In this document: positions 48,294-57,500 of the stretch, piece by piece
How the letters are laid out: each line of letters opens with the position of its first letter
Position numbering within the stretch: the stretch's first letter is position 1
From: DALYDP01 sp964541635
GTDB lineage: Bacteria > Patescibacteriota > Gracilibacteria > Peribacterales > Peribacteraceae
Assembly: GCA_964541635.1 (NCBI GenBank)
Contig: CAZIQM010000001.1
Location: forward strand, 1-64,000
Length of the DNA: 64,000 bases
Reading direction: 5' to 3'
Translations under genes and position numbers: made by a program
Notes under the pieces: model-generated
What the model saw: the letters and a program-made list of their open reading frames with translations, nothing else
Databases searched by the model: none
What the model was told of the DNA's origin: nothing

Positions 48294-49643
48294 ATGCGCC
48301 TCTCCGCCGCACTCCTTCCCCTGCTCCTCGTTCCCGCCGTCGCTTTCGCGGATTCCGGCGCGACGGTGATCGACGAATCGTCCTCGCAGGTGCTGGCGCC
48401 GGATAACACGGATACGGCCATCCCCGAAGGAACGGCGAGCGTCACGATCGAGCAGGTGTCGCTCGTCCCGGGCGTCCAGGGATCCTGGCTCTTGTCCTTC
48501 CCCGACCACACGCAACGCACCGGCACCGTCGGCGCCGAGGTGCTCACCGACATCCCGAGCGGCAATTACGTCCTCTACGCCAACCTGCCGAACGGCACGC
48601 TCTCGACCATCCGCATCTACAAGAACGGCGTGCTCGATAAATTCTTCGAGCGCCAGCAAACGCCGTTCGCCCTGTACCCCGGCGACGACATCCGCATCGC
48701 GATCCACTACCGCCTCGACAAAACAGGCACGGTGTCCGTGCAGAGCGACCCCACCGGCACGCACTTCGTGCTCTACGGGCCCGATGAAGCCGTGTACGAC
48801 GGCACGACGCCCGCGACGTACGAGGATTTGCCCGAAGGACAGTACAAGGTGCTCTACGACGCCTTCGCCGAAGGATGCATCACCCCCGCGCCGAAAGCCG
48901 GGCAATTGGTGAAGGATTCGCGCGTGTCGTTCGACGTGAAGTTCGACTGCCCCGCGGCGAACAAAGCGCGCGAGCGCCAGGCGAAGGACTCGAAGAAGTA
49001 CCTCACGATCGTCGTGGGCGGCAAGGACGTGCAGCTCCAGGACGTGCAGCAGAGCGATTGGTTCTCGACGTACGTCTTCGAAGCGGCCAAACGCGACATC
49101 CTCTCGGGCTACAAGGACGCCGAGGGCAACCCGACGGGAGCGTTCGGCCCCGGCAACAGCGTCACGGTCGCGGAACTCGGCAAAATCGCGCACCGGATGG
49201 CGGGCATCGCCGAAGACGCGTTCAAGACCGCGCAGCCGAAGAACCCCGCGGGGGCCGGACAATGGTTCTCGCCGTTCATCGCCAGCGCGGAAAACCGCGG
49301 ATGGATCATCTACGCCGACGGGACGATCGACCCGACGCGCCCCGCCACCCGCGGCGAAGTGCTCGTGACGCTCATGCAGGCCTTCGACGTCGGCCTGCGG
49401 TGGCAGAAAGGCAACGTGTTCACGGACGTTCCCGTGACGTATCCGTACGCCGCGGCCATCGAAACCGCCGCCGCCGACAAGGTCGTCTCTGGCCGCACGG
49501 ACGCCGACGGCAAGCCCACGGGCGCCTTCGACCCCGACGCGTCGATCACGCGCGCGGAAATCGCCAAGATCATCACGACGCTCCTCGACACGTACAAATC
49601 GCCGACCGCCCTGCGCAACGCGGCGAACAAGAAGCAGGATTAA
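48294..49643 (+). CDS. Secreted protein with three SLH motifs
   Basis: The 449-residue protein has signal peptide LLPLLLVPAVAFA. An N-terminal beta-rich part includes a PEGA-like segment (VSVQSDPTGTHFVLYG). Three S-layer homology motifs follow at about 255-305 (YVFEAAKRDILSGYKD), 320-365 (SAENRGWIIYADGTID) and 377-435 (AIETAAADKVVSGRTD). Three SLH motifs form the unit that binds pyruvylated wall polysaccharide, so this is probably a wall anchor; a CsaB-like pyruvyltransferase gene lies at 61701. TAGAGT stands 23 nt before the ATG. Confidence 0.88.
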   Translation: MRLSAALLPLLLVPAVAFADSGATVIDESSSQVLAPDNTDTAIPEGTASVTIEQVSLVPGVQGSWLLSFPDHTQRTGTVGAEVLTDIPSGNYVLYANLPNGTLSTIRIYKNGVLDKFFERQQTPFALYPGDDIRIAIHYRLDKTGTVSVQSDPTGTHFVLYGPDEAVYDGTTPATYEDLPEGQYKVLYDAFAEGCITPAPKAGQLVKDSRVSFDVKFDCPAANKARERQAKDSKKYLTIVVGGKDVQLQDVQQSDWFSTYVFEAAKRDILSGYKDAEGNPTGAFGPGNSVTVAELGKIAHRMAGIAEDAFKTAQPKNPAGAGQWFSPFIASAENRGWIIYADGTIDPTRPATRGEVLVTLMQAFDVGLRWQKGNVFTDVPVTYPYAAAIETAAADKVVSGRTDADGKPTGAFDPDASITRAEIAKIITTLLDTYKSPTALRNAANKKQD

Positions 49644-49650
49644 GCGGCGA

Positions 49651-49684
49651 GCCCCTCGGCACGCTCGGGGTGACAGAAGGATTA
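49651..49684. repeat. Palindromic repeat at the murC stop
   Basis: GCCCCTCGGCACGCTCGGGG followed by TGACAGAAGGATTA. A close relative is at 52671-52703. The last bases supply the murC stop codon (TAA on the minus strand). Confidence 0.65.
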
Positions 49685-50962
49685 CTGTTGCAAAATTTTG
49701 CCCGCCAACGACGTCACGTCGCCCGCGCCCATGGTGACCACCACGTCATGGGGTTTCAGGCCTTCCGCAAGCCATTGTAAGGTTCCCTCCAGCCCGCCGC
49801 CGTCGACGACCGTCGTCGCGCTGCCGGCCGCCACGTCGGCGATGAAACGGAGGAAATCCACTTTGGCCGAATCGGATTCGCCGCGGGCGCCGTACACGTT
49901 CGGCATCACCACGAGATCGACGCCGCGGAACGCGGTGAGGAATTCGTCGTACAGTTTCAGCGTGCGGTCGTGCGTGTGCGGCTGGAACACGACGACGATG
50001 CGGCGGCCGGGATACCCTTCCTTGATTCCCTGGAGCGACCCCGCGATCTCCGCGGGATGGTGCGCGTAGTCGTCGATGACCGTCACGCCGTCCGAGTCAC
50101 GGGTGCCCTTCACTTCCATGCGCCGCCACGTGCCGCGGAATCCCGCGAGCGAGCGGAGTGCCGACTCCTCGGCGATGCCGAAGTGTTTCGCGGTCGCGAG
50201 GGCCAACCGGGCGTTCTGCCGCATGATGTCGCCCGGTACGCCGACCACGGGCAGGTCCGCCGCGTCGGCGTTGATGCCCGGATGCCCGCTGCGCGCGACG
50301 ACCTCTTTGCACGTGTCGTCCGACGCGTGGAGCACCACGGGATTGCCTTCGGGTTCCAAACGGAAGAAATCGACGAACGCCTGCCGGTAGTCCTCGAGCG
50401 ATCCGTAGGCGTCGAAGTGGTCGCCGTCGACGGTGGTGAGCACCGCGACGTCCGGCGAAAGGTAATGGAACGATTTCCGGTACTCGCACGCTTCGACGAT
50501 GAAGATCTCGGACGCGCCTTTCCGCCAGTTGCGCCCCGCGAGGTCGGGCGATTTCGTGCCGACCACGACCGAGGGGTCTTTGCCCGCGTCGATGAACGCC
50601 TTCGCGATCATGGCGGTCGTCGTCGATTTGCCGTGCGTGCCGCACACGGCGATCACGGTGTAGTTCTCGCTCAGCTCGCCGAGGGCGCGGAAGTACGACT
50701 GCTGCTCGATGCCGAGATCGGTCGCTTTCCTGCGCTCCGGCGCGTCCGGCGGGACGGCTTCCGAATAGACGAAGAGATCGACATCGCCCGTCACGTGCGA
50801 GCCGTCCTGGTCGAGGAAGACCTCGATGCCCTGGCCGCGGAGGTCGTCGAGCAAGGCGCTGTCCGATTTATCGCTGCCGCGCACGACGTGCCCGTTGGCG
50901 CGCTGCAACGCCGCGTAGGCGCTGAGCCCGATGCCGCCGATGCCGCTGCAGTAGATCACCAT
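49682..50962 (-). CDS. murC: UDP-N-acetylmuramate--L-alanine ligase
   Basis: This 426-residue Mur ligase adds L-Ala to UDP-MurNAc. The N-terminal Rossmann part has YCSGIGGIGLSAYA, the ATP loop is AVCGTHGKSTTTAMIA, and EACEYRKSFHYLSP and VIDDYAHHPAEI are the usual MurC/Mpl motifs. The length is nearer MurC than the longer Mpl, though Mpl cannot be fully ruled out. The start is 6 nt after TACACT on the minus strand, in a promoter interlocked with that of the FtsB-like gene. Confidence 0.9.
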   Translation of the reverse strand: MVIYCSGIGGIGLSAYAALQRANGHVVRGSDKSDSALLDDLRGQGIEVFLDQDGSHVTGDVDLFVYSEAVPPDAPERRKATDLGIEQQSYFRALGELSENYTVIAVCGTHGKSTTTAMIAKAFIDAGKDPSVVVGTKSPDLAGRNWRKGASEIFIVEACEYRKSFHYLSPDVAVLTTVDGDHFDAYGSLEDYRQAFVDFFRLEPEGNPVVLHASDDTCKEVVARSGHPGINADAADLPVVGVPGDIMRQNARLALATAKHFGIAEESALRSLAGFRGTWRRMEVKGTRDSDGVTVIDDYAHHPAEIAGSLQGIKEGYPGRRIVVVFQPHTHDRTLKLYDEFLTAFRGVDLVVMPNVYGARGESDSAKVDFLRFIADVAAGSATTVVDGGGLEGTLQWLAEGLKPHDVVVTMGAGDVTSLAGKILQQ

Positions 50963-50968
50963 GGTCCT

Positions 50969-50978
50969 AGTGTAGACT
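50969..50978. promoter_or_regulatory. Interlocked divergent -10 elements
   Basis: AGTGTAGACT carries TACACT on the minus strand (murC) and TAGACT on the plus strand (FtsB-like gene), sharing two base pairs, the same geometry as at 1268-1277. Confidence 0.55.
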
Positions 50979-50988
50979 GTCCGCCGTC

Positions 50989-51438
50989 ATGGCGTACAAC
51001 CGGGTCACCCAACCGGTCAGCAAGCAGCTGACGATCATCATCGGCCTCACCGTCGTGGGGTTCATGGCGTTCGGCTTGGCGCTGTCGTTTTACCGCAACA
51101 TCCTCTTCGAACAAACCCTGGGCGACATCGAGAACGAAAACGCCCGGATCGCCGGGACGATCGAGCAGGGATACGGCGACCTGGAGTACTACCGCTCGGC
51201 GCAGTACAAAGACAAATACGCCAAGGAAAACCTCGGCAAAGTGAACGCCGGGGAAAAGCTCATCATCATCACGCCCGATCCCAACGCGCATAGCCCCTTG
51301 GCCCAGAGCGGCTCGACGGACCAGGAGCGGCGCGAAGCGGCGTATTTCGAACTGCTGCAGCAAATGCCGGTCATCGAACACTGGCAACTCTTCCTCTTCC
51401 AGCGCAAGAAACTGGAGGAACTGCGTAAGAACATCTGA
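50989..51438 (+). CDS. FtsB/DivIC-like septum protein
   Basis: The 149-residue protein has a short cytoplasmic start, one membrane helix (LTIIIGLTVVGFMAFGLALS), and a coiled-coil-prone segment (GDIENENARIAGTIEQGYGD). A conserved-looking EKLIIITP follows, as in FtsB/DivIC proteins that recruit late division components. The C-terminal part is longer than in E. coli FtsB. Divergent from murC. Confidence 0.75.
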   Translation: MAYNRVTQPVSKQLTIIIGLTVVGFMAFGLALSFYRNILFEQTLGDIENENARIAGTIEQGYGDLEYYRSAQYKDKYAKENLGKVNAGEKLIIITPDPNAHSPLAQSGSTDQERREAAYFELLQQMPVIEHWQLFLFQRKKLEELRKNI

Positions 51439-51487
51439 GGCCGAACGCTTGTGTTATGGCGATCCGTCGCTAGAATCCTTCCACTTC

Positions 51488-51564
<77 letters not shown>

Positions 51565-51577
51565 ATTTGATCGCCCT

Positions 51578-51602
51578 AAAGCCCCCAAACGGGGCCTTTT
51601 TT
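51578..51602 (+). terminator. Terminator after tRNA-fMet
   Basis: GCCCC and GGGGC pair around CAAAC, followed by CTTTTTT. Confidence 0.8.
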
Positions 51603-51645
51603 GTGCTTGCGCGGCCATGATCTTTCGGTAGAATCCCCGTACCCT

Positions 51646-51930
51646 ATGGCACATAAGAAAGCAGGTGGCACAACAGAAAACGGCCGAGATTCTCGGGCCA
51701 AACGCCGTGGCGTAAAGCGCTTCGGTTCGCAGCTGGTGAAAGCCGGCGAGGTCATCGTGCGCCAGAAGGGCACGCTCTTCCGCATCGGAAAAAACACGTA
51801 CATGGGCAAGGATTTCACCATCCACGCCGAAGTCGCCGGCAAAGTGAAGTTCTCGCGCACGAAGCTCTCGAACTTCACGGGCAAGCGCATGTGGGCGACG
51901 CTCGTGCACATCGAACCCGCGAAGGCCTGA
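51646..51930 (+). CDS. rpmA: 50S ribosomal protein L27
   Basis: The 94-residue protein starts MAHKKAGGTTENGRDSRAKR and contains KRFGSQLVKAGEVIVRQKGT and GKDFTIHA, the full L27 pattern. The N terminus is the mature form with no cleaved extension. It is unlinked to rplU (18551). TAGAAT lies 11 nt before the ATG. Confidence 0.96.
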   Translation: MAHKKAGGTTENGRDSRAKRRGVKRFGSQLVKAGEVIVRQKGTLFRIGKNTYMGKDFTIHAEVAGKVKFSRTKLSNFTGKRMWATLVHIEPAKA

Positions 51931-51982
51931 GCCTCCGCTTCGCCTTTCCCCCTTCCCCTGCCGCACGGTAGGATTTCCGCAT

Positions 51983-52669
51983 ATGTTCATGGATCTTGGC
52001 GCCGGCCCCGGTGAAAACGCCTCGCCCGACGAAGGCGGCGGCAGCGGCGGCGAAACCCTCAGCGAAGAAGCCCGCGCCCGGTTCGCCGGCGCGGCGGCGG
52101 CGCAGCAGCAAGCCAGGAAAGACGAACGGAAAGCTAAGAAGCGCGACGACGGCGTCGCCCAGATGATCATGGCGTTCCTCACGGACACGCAGCGCACGCA
52201 CCTCGCGACGCTCATTTCGCGGCTCGTCGCGCTCGACTGCCCCTCGCCGTTCCTCCTCGCGATCCTCTCGCTCGTGAACGCCGACTGCACGAAGGCCGTC
52301 GACGAGTACTTGGCGGAACAAGGCTCGCCCGCGGATCCCGACACGACCGCCCTCGCCGCGCTCGGCGAAACGAACCTGCCCGCAGAAGCCAACGCGACCC
52401 TCGAGAAGTGGATCCTCTCCATGGAGCTCGTCCTCGCCACGAACCCGGTGCAGATCCTCGCCGCCCTCATCGTGGAGGAAGGCAACATCGACGGCACGGT
52501 GCTGCAGCTCACGACCTTCGTCCTCGACGAATTCATGAAATCGCACGGCAAGCCCGTGCAGTTCGCGGCGCTGCAAAGCGCGACCATCTCGATCCTGCAG
52601 GCGGTGTTCGAGGATTACATGCACCACGCCCCGCTGCCGGAAGCCGCGAAAAACGAGGACGACGAGTGA
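51983..52669 (+). CDS. Hypothetical protein with Gly/Ser-rich N terminus
   Basis: The 228-residue protein has a Gly/Ser/Glu-rich first 30 residues, a Lys/Arg-rich stretch (QQQARKDERKAKKRDDG), and a helical body (FLTDTQRTHLATLISRLVAL; LELVLATNPVQILAAL-like). No signal peptide or known domain is seen. The start is 8 nt after TAGGAT. It ends against the palindromic repeat next to lepA. Confidence 0.6.
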   Translation: MFMDLGAGPGENASPDEGGGSGGETLSEEARARFAGAAAAQQQARKDERKAKKRDDGVAQMIMAFLTDTQRTHLATLISRLVALDCPSPFLLAILSLVNADCTKAVDEYLAEQGSPADPDTTALAALGETNLPAEANATLEKWILSMELVLATNPVQILAALIVEEGNIDGTVLQLTTFVLDEFMKSHGKPVQFAALQSATISILQAVFEDYMHHAPLPEAAKNEDDE

Positions 52670-52670
52670 T

Positions 52671-52703
52671 CCCCTTCGGCAGGCTCAGGGTGACAGCGGA
52701 TTA
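52671..52703. repeat. Palindromic repeat at the lepA stop
   Basis: CCCCTTCGGCAGGCTCAGGG followed by TGACAGCGGATTA, closely related to 49651-49684. Its last three bases are the lepA stop codon on the minus strand, the same position as at murC. Confidence 0.65.
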
Positions 52704-54518
52704 ATCGCGCTTGAGCACGCTCAGGAACGCTTCCTGCGTGATGGTCACTTTGCCCATCTGCTTCATGCGCTTTTTGCCTTTCTTCTGCTTATCGAGGAGC
52801 TTGTTCTTGCGCGAGACGTCGCCGCCGTAGAGGTAGCCGGTCACGTCCTTGCGCATGGCGCCGATCGTTTCGCGGGCGACGACCTTGCCGCCGATCGCCG
52901 CTTGGATCGCGATTTCGAACTGCGCCTTCGGCAATACCTCTTTTAGGCGTTTGCACACGATAGCTCCCACGCTGTGTGCTTCGCTGCGGTGCACGATCGT
53001 CGAGAGCGCTTCGGCCGGTTCGCCCGCGAGCAGGATCTGCAATTTCACCAAATCGCCGCTGTGGTACCCGAGCGGTTCGTAGCTCATGGAGCCGTACCCT
53101 TCGGTCGAACTCTTCAGGCGATCGAAGAAATCGAGGACGATCGACTGGAGCGGGACGTCGAACTTCATGAGCACGCGCTGCGCGTCGAGGTACTCCAACG
53201 CCTTCTGCGTGCCGCGTCGTTCCTGCAGCATCTGCATCACGATGCCGACGTCGACGTCGCGGCACACGACTTCGAGCGCCACCCACGGCTCGCGGACCTG
53301 TTCGATGATCACGGGATCCGGAAAGTCCGCCGGGTTGCTGATGCGCGCGGTGTCGGGCTCGTCGACCTTGAGCAGCGAGCTGCGCACGTACTCGGCCGGG
53401 TTCTTGGCGGCCATCTTCACCTCGTAGAGCACGCTCGGCGCGGTGACGATGAGATCGCAATTATGTTCGCGTTCCAGGCGTTCTTGGACGATTTCGAGGT
53501 GCAGGAGCCCGAGGAACCCGCAGCGGAACCCGTTGCCGAGGGCGGCGTTCTGTTCCGGTTCGGTGGAGAGCGCGCTGTCGTTGAGCGTCAGTTTCTCGAG
53601 CGCGTCGCGCAGGTCCGGGTACTTGTCGGCTTCGGTCGGGTACAACCCCGCGAACACCATCGGCTGCACGAGTTTGTAGCCCGGCAAGAGTTTCAGGTCC
53701 GGCGCCGACGCCATCGTGTCGCCCACGCGGACCAGGCGGACGTCCTTCATCCCTGAGACGACGTACCCGATCTGGCCGAGGACCATTTTGTCGTCCGGCA
53801 CGTAGTGCGGCGAGAAATGGCCGACTTCCTGGACGTCGAACTGCGTTTTTTGGCCGAGGAGATGCACCTTCATCCCCTTCTTCAACTCACCTTCGATCAC
53901 GCGGACGTACGCGATGGCGCCGCGGTAGCCGTCCATGAACGCGTCGAAAATGAGCGCCCGGGTGCCGCCGCCCGCCGGCTGGACCGTCGGCGCCGGGATG
54001 CGCGCCGCGACCGCGTCGAGCACCTGGTCGACGTTCGTGCCGTCCTTGGCCGAAATCCTGAGGATATCCTCCTTTGCGCACCCGATGAGCTTCACCACTT
54101 CCTCGCTCACGCGCTCGGGATCGGCGGCGGGCAGGTCGATTTTGTTCAGCACGGGGATGATCGTCAGGTCGTGCTCCATCGCCATCATGAGCACCGCGAT
54201 CGTCTGGGCTTGGATGCCCTGCGACGCGTCGACGAGGAGGATAGCGCCTTCGCACGCGGCGAGACTGCGCGACACTTCGTAGCGGAAGTCGGTATGGCCC
54301 GGCGTATCGATGAGGTTGTACTCCACGCCCTTCCATTCCATGCGGACCGGCGTGAGCTTGATTGTGATCCCCCGCTCGCGCTCCAAATCGAGCATGTCGA
54401 GCGTCTGGCTCTTCATTTCGCGCTTCTGCAACGTGCCCGTCAGTTCGATCATGCGGTCCGACAACGTCGATTTGCCGTGGTCGATGTGCGCGATGATGCA
54501 GAAGTTGCGGATATCCAT
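52701..54518 (-). CDS. lepA: Elongation factor 4 (LepA)
   Basis: This 605-residue GTPase back-translocates or remodels stalled ribosomes. G1 is AHIDHGKST, followed by DLERERGITIKL, DTPGHTDF and NKIDLPAADP. The C-terminal region YGSMSYEPLGY and the LepA-specific tail (YGGDVSRKNKLLDKQKKGKK) distinguish it from EF-G. TACTCT lies 12 nt before the ATG on the minus strand. Confidence 0.97.
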   Translation of the reverse strand: MDIRNFCIIAHIDHGKSTLSDRMIELTGTLQKREMKSQTLDMLDLERERGITIKLTPVRMEWKGVEYNLIDTPGHTDFRYEVSRSLAACEGAILLVDASQGIQAQTIAVLMMAMEHDLTIIPVLNKIDLPAADPERVSEEVVKLIGCAKEDILRISAKDGTNVDQVLDAVAARIPAPTVQPAGGGTRALIFDAFMDGYRGAIAYVRVIEGELKKGMKVHLLGQKTQFDVQEVGHFSPHYVPDDKMVLGQIGYVVSGMKDVRLVRVGDTMASAPDLKLLPGYKLVQPMVFAGLYPTEADKYPDLRDALEKLTLNDSALSTEPEQNAALGNGFRCGFLGLLHLEIVQERLEREHNCDLIVTAPSVLYEVKMAAKNPAEYVRSSLLKVDEPDTARISNPADFPDPVIIEQVREPWVALEVVCRDVDVGIVMQMLQERRGTQKALEYLDAQRVLMKFDVPLQSIVLDFFDRLKSSTEGYGSMSYEPLGYHSGDLVKLQILLAGEPAEALSTIVHRSEAHSVGAIVCKRLKEVLPKAQFEIAIQAAIGGKVVARETIGAMRKDVTGYLYGGDVSRKNKLLDKQKKGKKRMKQMGKVTITQEAFLSVLKRD

Positions 54519-54587
54519 GGAAGCCGCGGTAGAGTAGCAAAAAACGCGCCGAATGGATACGGTGCCTTTCGGGGTTTCGGGCGCCGT

Positions 54588-57500
54588 TTAGTGGATATAC
54601 GCGAAGATATCACCCACCGCCGGCGGCATGACCGCTGGCCCCAGCTTTTTTTGCGCGTCGAATATGGCTTCCTGGATGAGGTTGTGGACGTCGATCTCGG
54701 TCGTGATCGCGGCGAACTTTTCGCGTCGCGCTTCGACGGCCGCGCCGACCGCCACCGTGATTTTCCGCAGGTTCCCGGGCTCGAGGTGAAGATCCGGATT
54801 GCCGAGGGCGCGGTAATACTGGTCGAGCTTCGTCCGGATCGCCCCTTCGACGGCGGCGTTATCGAATCGCGGGACGGGATCGACGGCATCGAGGACTTCG
54901 GGCGGCAGCGGCGCGATTTTCGCCTTGTCATTGAACAAGCCAAGAAGATCCGACGACGCGGGCTGCCATGCGCCAACCGTTTCTTCGGCGGCCGCCTTTT
55001 CTTCCAATTCTTCCCCGTAGCGTTTCTCCTCCTCGGAGATCCTGCGCTCCCCGCCCACGCGGCCGTTATTCACGCGGAGGCGCTCGAACGAATCCGCCCA
55101 ATCCCGCGCCGAAACCTCGCGCGATGTCGTCCGCGGCGTCGCGATCGACACCGTTTCCCATCCTCCGGTCGCGTTTTGTCGCAGGAGCACGAGACGGCTG
55201 TCCTTGCCTTCGCCCAGGCGCACGCCCCACGTGGAGCGATCGATCTGCGTGAGCACCCCCGGCCGCTCGCCGGCGCGGAACATGCGCTCCGCCCTGGACG
55301 TCCCTTTCAGGAGCTCCACGTCCTTCTTCTCGCCTTGCGCCGCGCGCTGGGCCACGATCTCGCGCAGGAACAGCGACCGCTTTTCCTCCGGAAGCCGCAC
55401 GAGAGGATTGCCCAGGACGGGCAAACCGACCTCGAGATACCCCGACCCTTCGCTGCGGATACCGGCGATTTGCACGTACGAAGGCTCTTTGCCATTCCCG
55501 GCGTGCTCGGGATCGTCGCCGAGCGACAAGGGATCGCTGGAATAGACGAACGTGACGAGGTAACGGACGGTGTTATCGGCTTCGACCATCTTCTGGCAGT
55601 GCACCGCGTAGATTTTTTCGCGCGAGAGGTAGTGGGAATCCGCTTGTACCGGAAACGCGAGGAGCTCTTTGAACGCCCGCACGTCTTCGGCATCGAACGT
55701 ATCGGAAGCGACCAGCGTGGGAACGCGTCCGCCCTTGTCCTTCAACACTTCGGCGAGTTCCCCGTTGGATTCACGGAACTGGAATGTGTCCCTGGCCCAC
55801 AACGCGACGGCGCGTGCGGAAGCCTCCGTGGTCCTCGATTCGAGTTGTTTTTCCGTGCCGACGAATCGCTTCGTTTCCCGCTCGCAGTGCGAAAGGTCCA
55901 GCAGGAACATCGAAAGGTCCGCCCGGAACGACGCGTAGATATCCGACAGCGTTTCTTTGTCGTACGCGGCGCATGCGTCGGCGCCGTACTCGGCGCGATA
56001 CGCGTCGAAGTCGACGCGGGAACGCGCCGCCGCCTCCTTCGCGCGGGCGAGTTGTTCGTTCGCCTTGGCGAGGGCGGTCGTGGCTTCGTCCAGGTTTCCC
56101 GTGTACGGCACGTCGTGGGGACGTTCCCTCCTGAAACGCGTGATCTCGGCGTCGAGCGTCTCGACAGTTTTCTTCTTCGCATCAACGTCGGTTTGCGTGG
56201 CCGCGACGTTCGCGTCCGCGAGTTCGGCGCGCGAGCGCCAAAACACGTACCGTTCCAGGAACCGCAAACGGGAATGCTCCGCGGAAACGACGTTATGCTG
56301 CTCCATGAGCTGCCGCCGTTCGGTCCGGAGCTGCGGATACGCATCCGCGCCCATCATCGGTTCTATCGCCGGAATGGCGCGGTTGATGTCGGGCACGCAC
56401 GTCGTTTCAGGATCGCGGACACCGCCGTCCGAAAACCTGATAGCTCCGTCTTTGCCGAGCTTCTCCGTTCCCGCGATGCCAGCAGTCGAAACGTCGAAGT
56501 CGCGGTCGTACGAGAAACGCCTGGCGGCGATCGTGTCCGTCTTGCCGTCCACCTTCATGGGCGTCTCGCGGAACGTGTTCGGGCCGCCGCCCGTCGTGCG
56601 CCCGCTGTCCATGACGTCCTCCCACGTCGCGTCCGGGCCGCCGCCCGCTTTGAGCAACGTTTCGCGGAAACGGGCCATGAGGAGTTCCGTGCGTGTTTTC
56701 CCGCCGTTCTTCGCGAGTTCGCCTTCGACGTCGAGAAGGCGCGTATGCAGCACGACTTTCGACCCGAGCTCATAGCGGCGCGCCTCGAGCAACTCGCGGA
56801 TGACGGGATCCCGTTCGCCCTTGGCGTCCGCGGAAACCTGGAGGAACTGCTTCTCTTGCAGGTGCGTGGCGTAGGCCTTTCCCGCGCCGCGAAGCGCTTC
56901 CGCCAGGCGCTTCGGCTCGATGTCCTGCATGAACCAATCGCTGTTGGGGTTGTATCCCCTCTGCGTGTTCAACCCGTCGATGAACGACATGCCCACATCG
57001 GCACGGTGTCCGTCCACGAACATGTGCGTCGCGTAGAACGGAAGGACGTGCGTTTGGAAATCGCCCTCGAAGAATTCCTGCATGCGGTCCGCGGGACCGC
57101 CGAATTGCGCGGCGATCACGCCGTACTCGCTCGGCGCGTGCGTCTTCATCTCGCGCAGGAACAGCGCGAAGAACAATTTTTTCCGGATTTCGACGTCTTT
57201 CGCCTCTTTCAGGTTCAGGGTGGAAAGCCCGTCGAGCACGAAATCAACGTAGGAATCGCCGAGGAGGTGTTCTTCCTGTTGGTTGATCGTCGGCGTCGTT
57301 CCGCCGAGGTGCGCCAGGATCCACGCGGGGCAACGCCGGACGAACTCGTAGTACGAATTCTTTTCCCACGCGCTGACTGCCGAATGGAGGGTGACGATGA
57401 CGCCCAAGGCGATCCATCCGGGGGGACCTTCCCACCCGAGCCCGCTCGCGAGGAACGCGAGCATCGACGTCGAATCGATGCCGAGACGCCAGTTGGCGGC

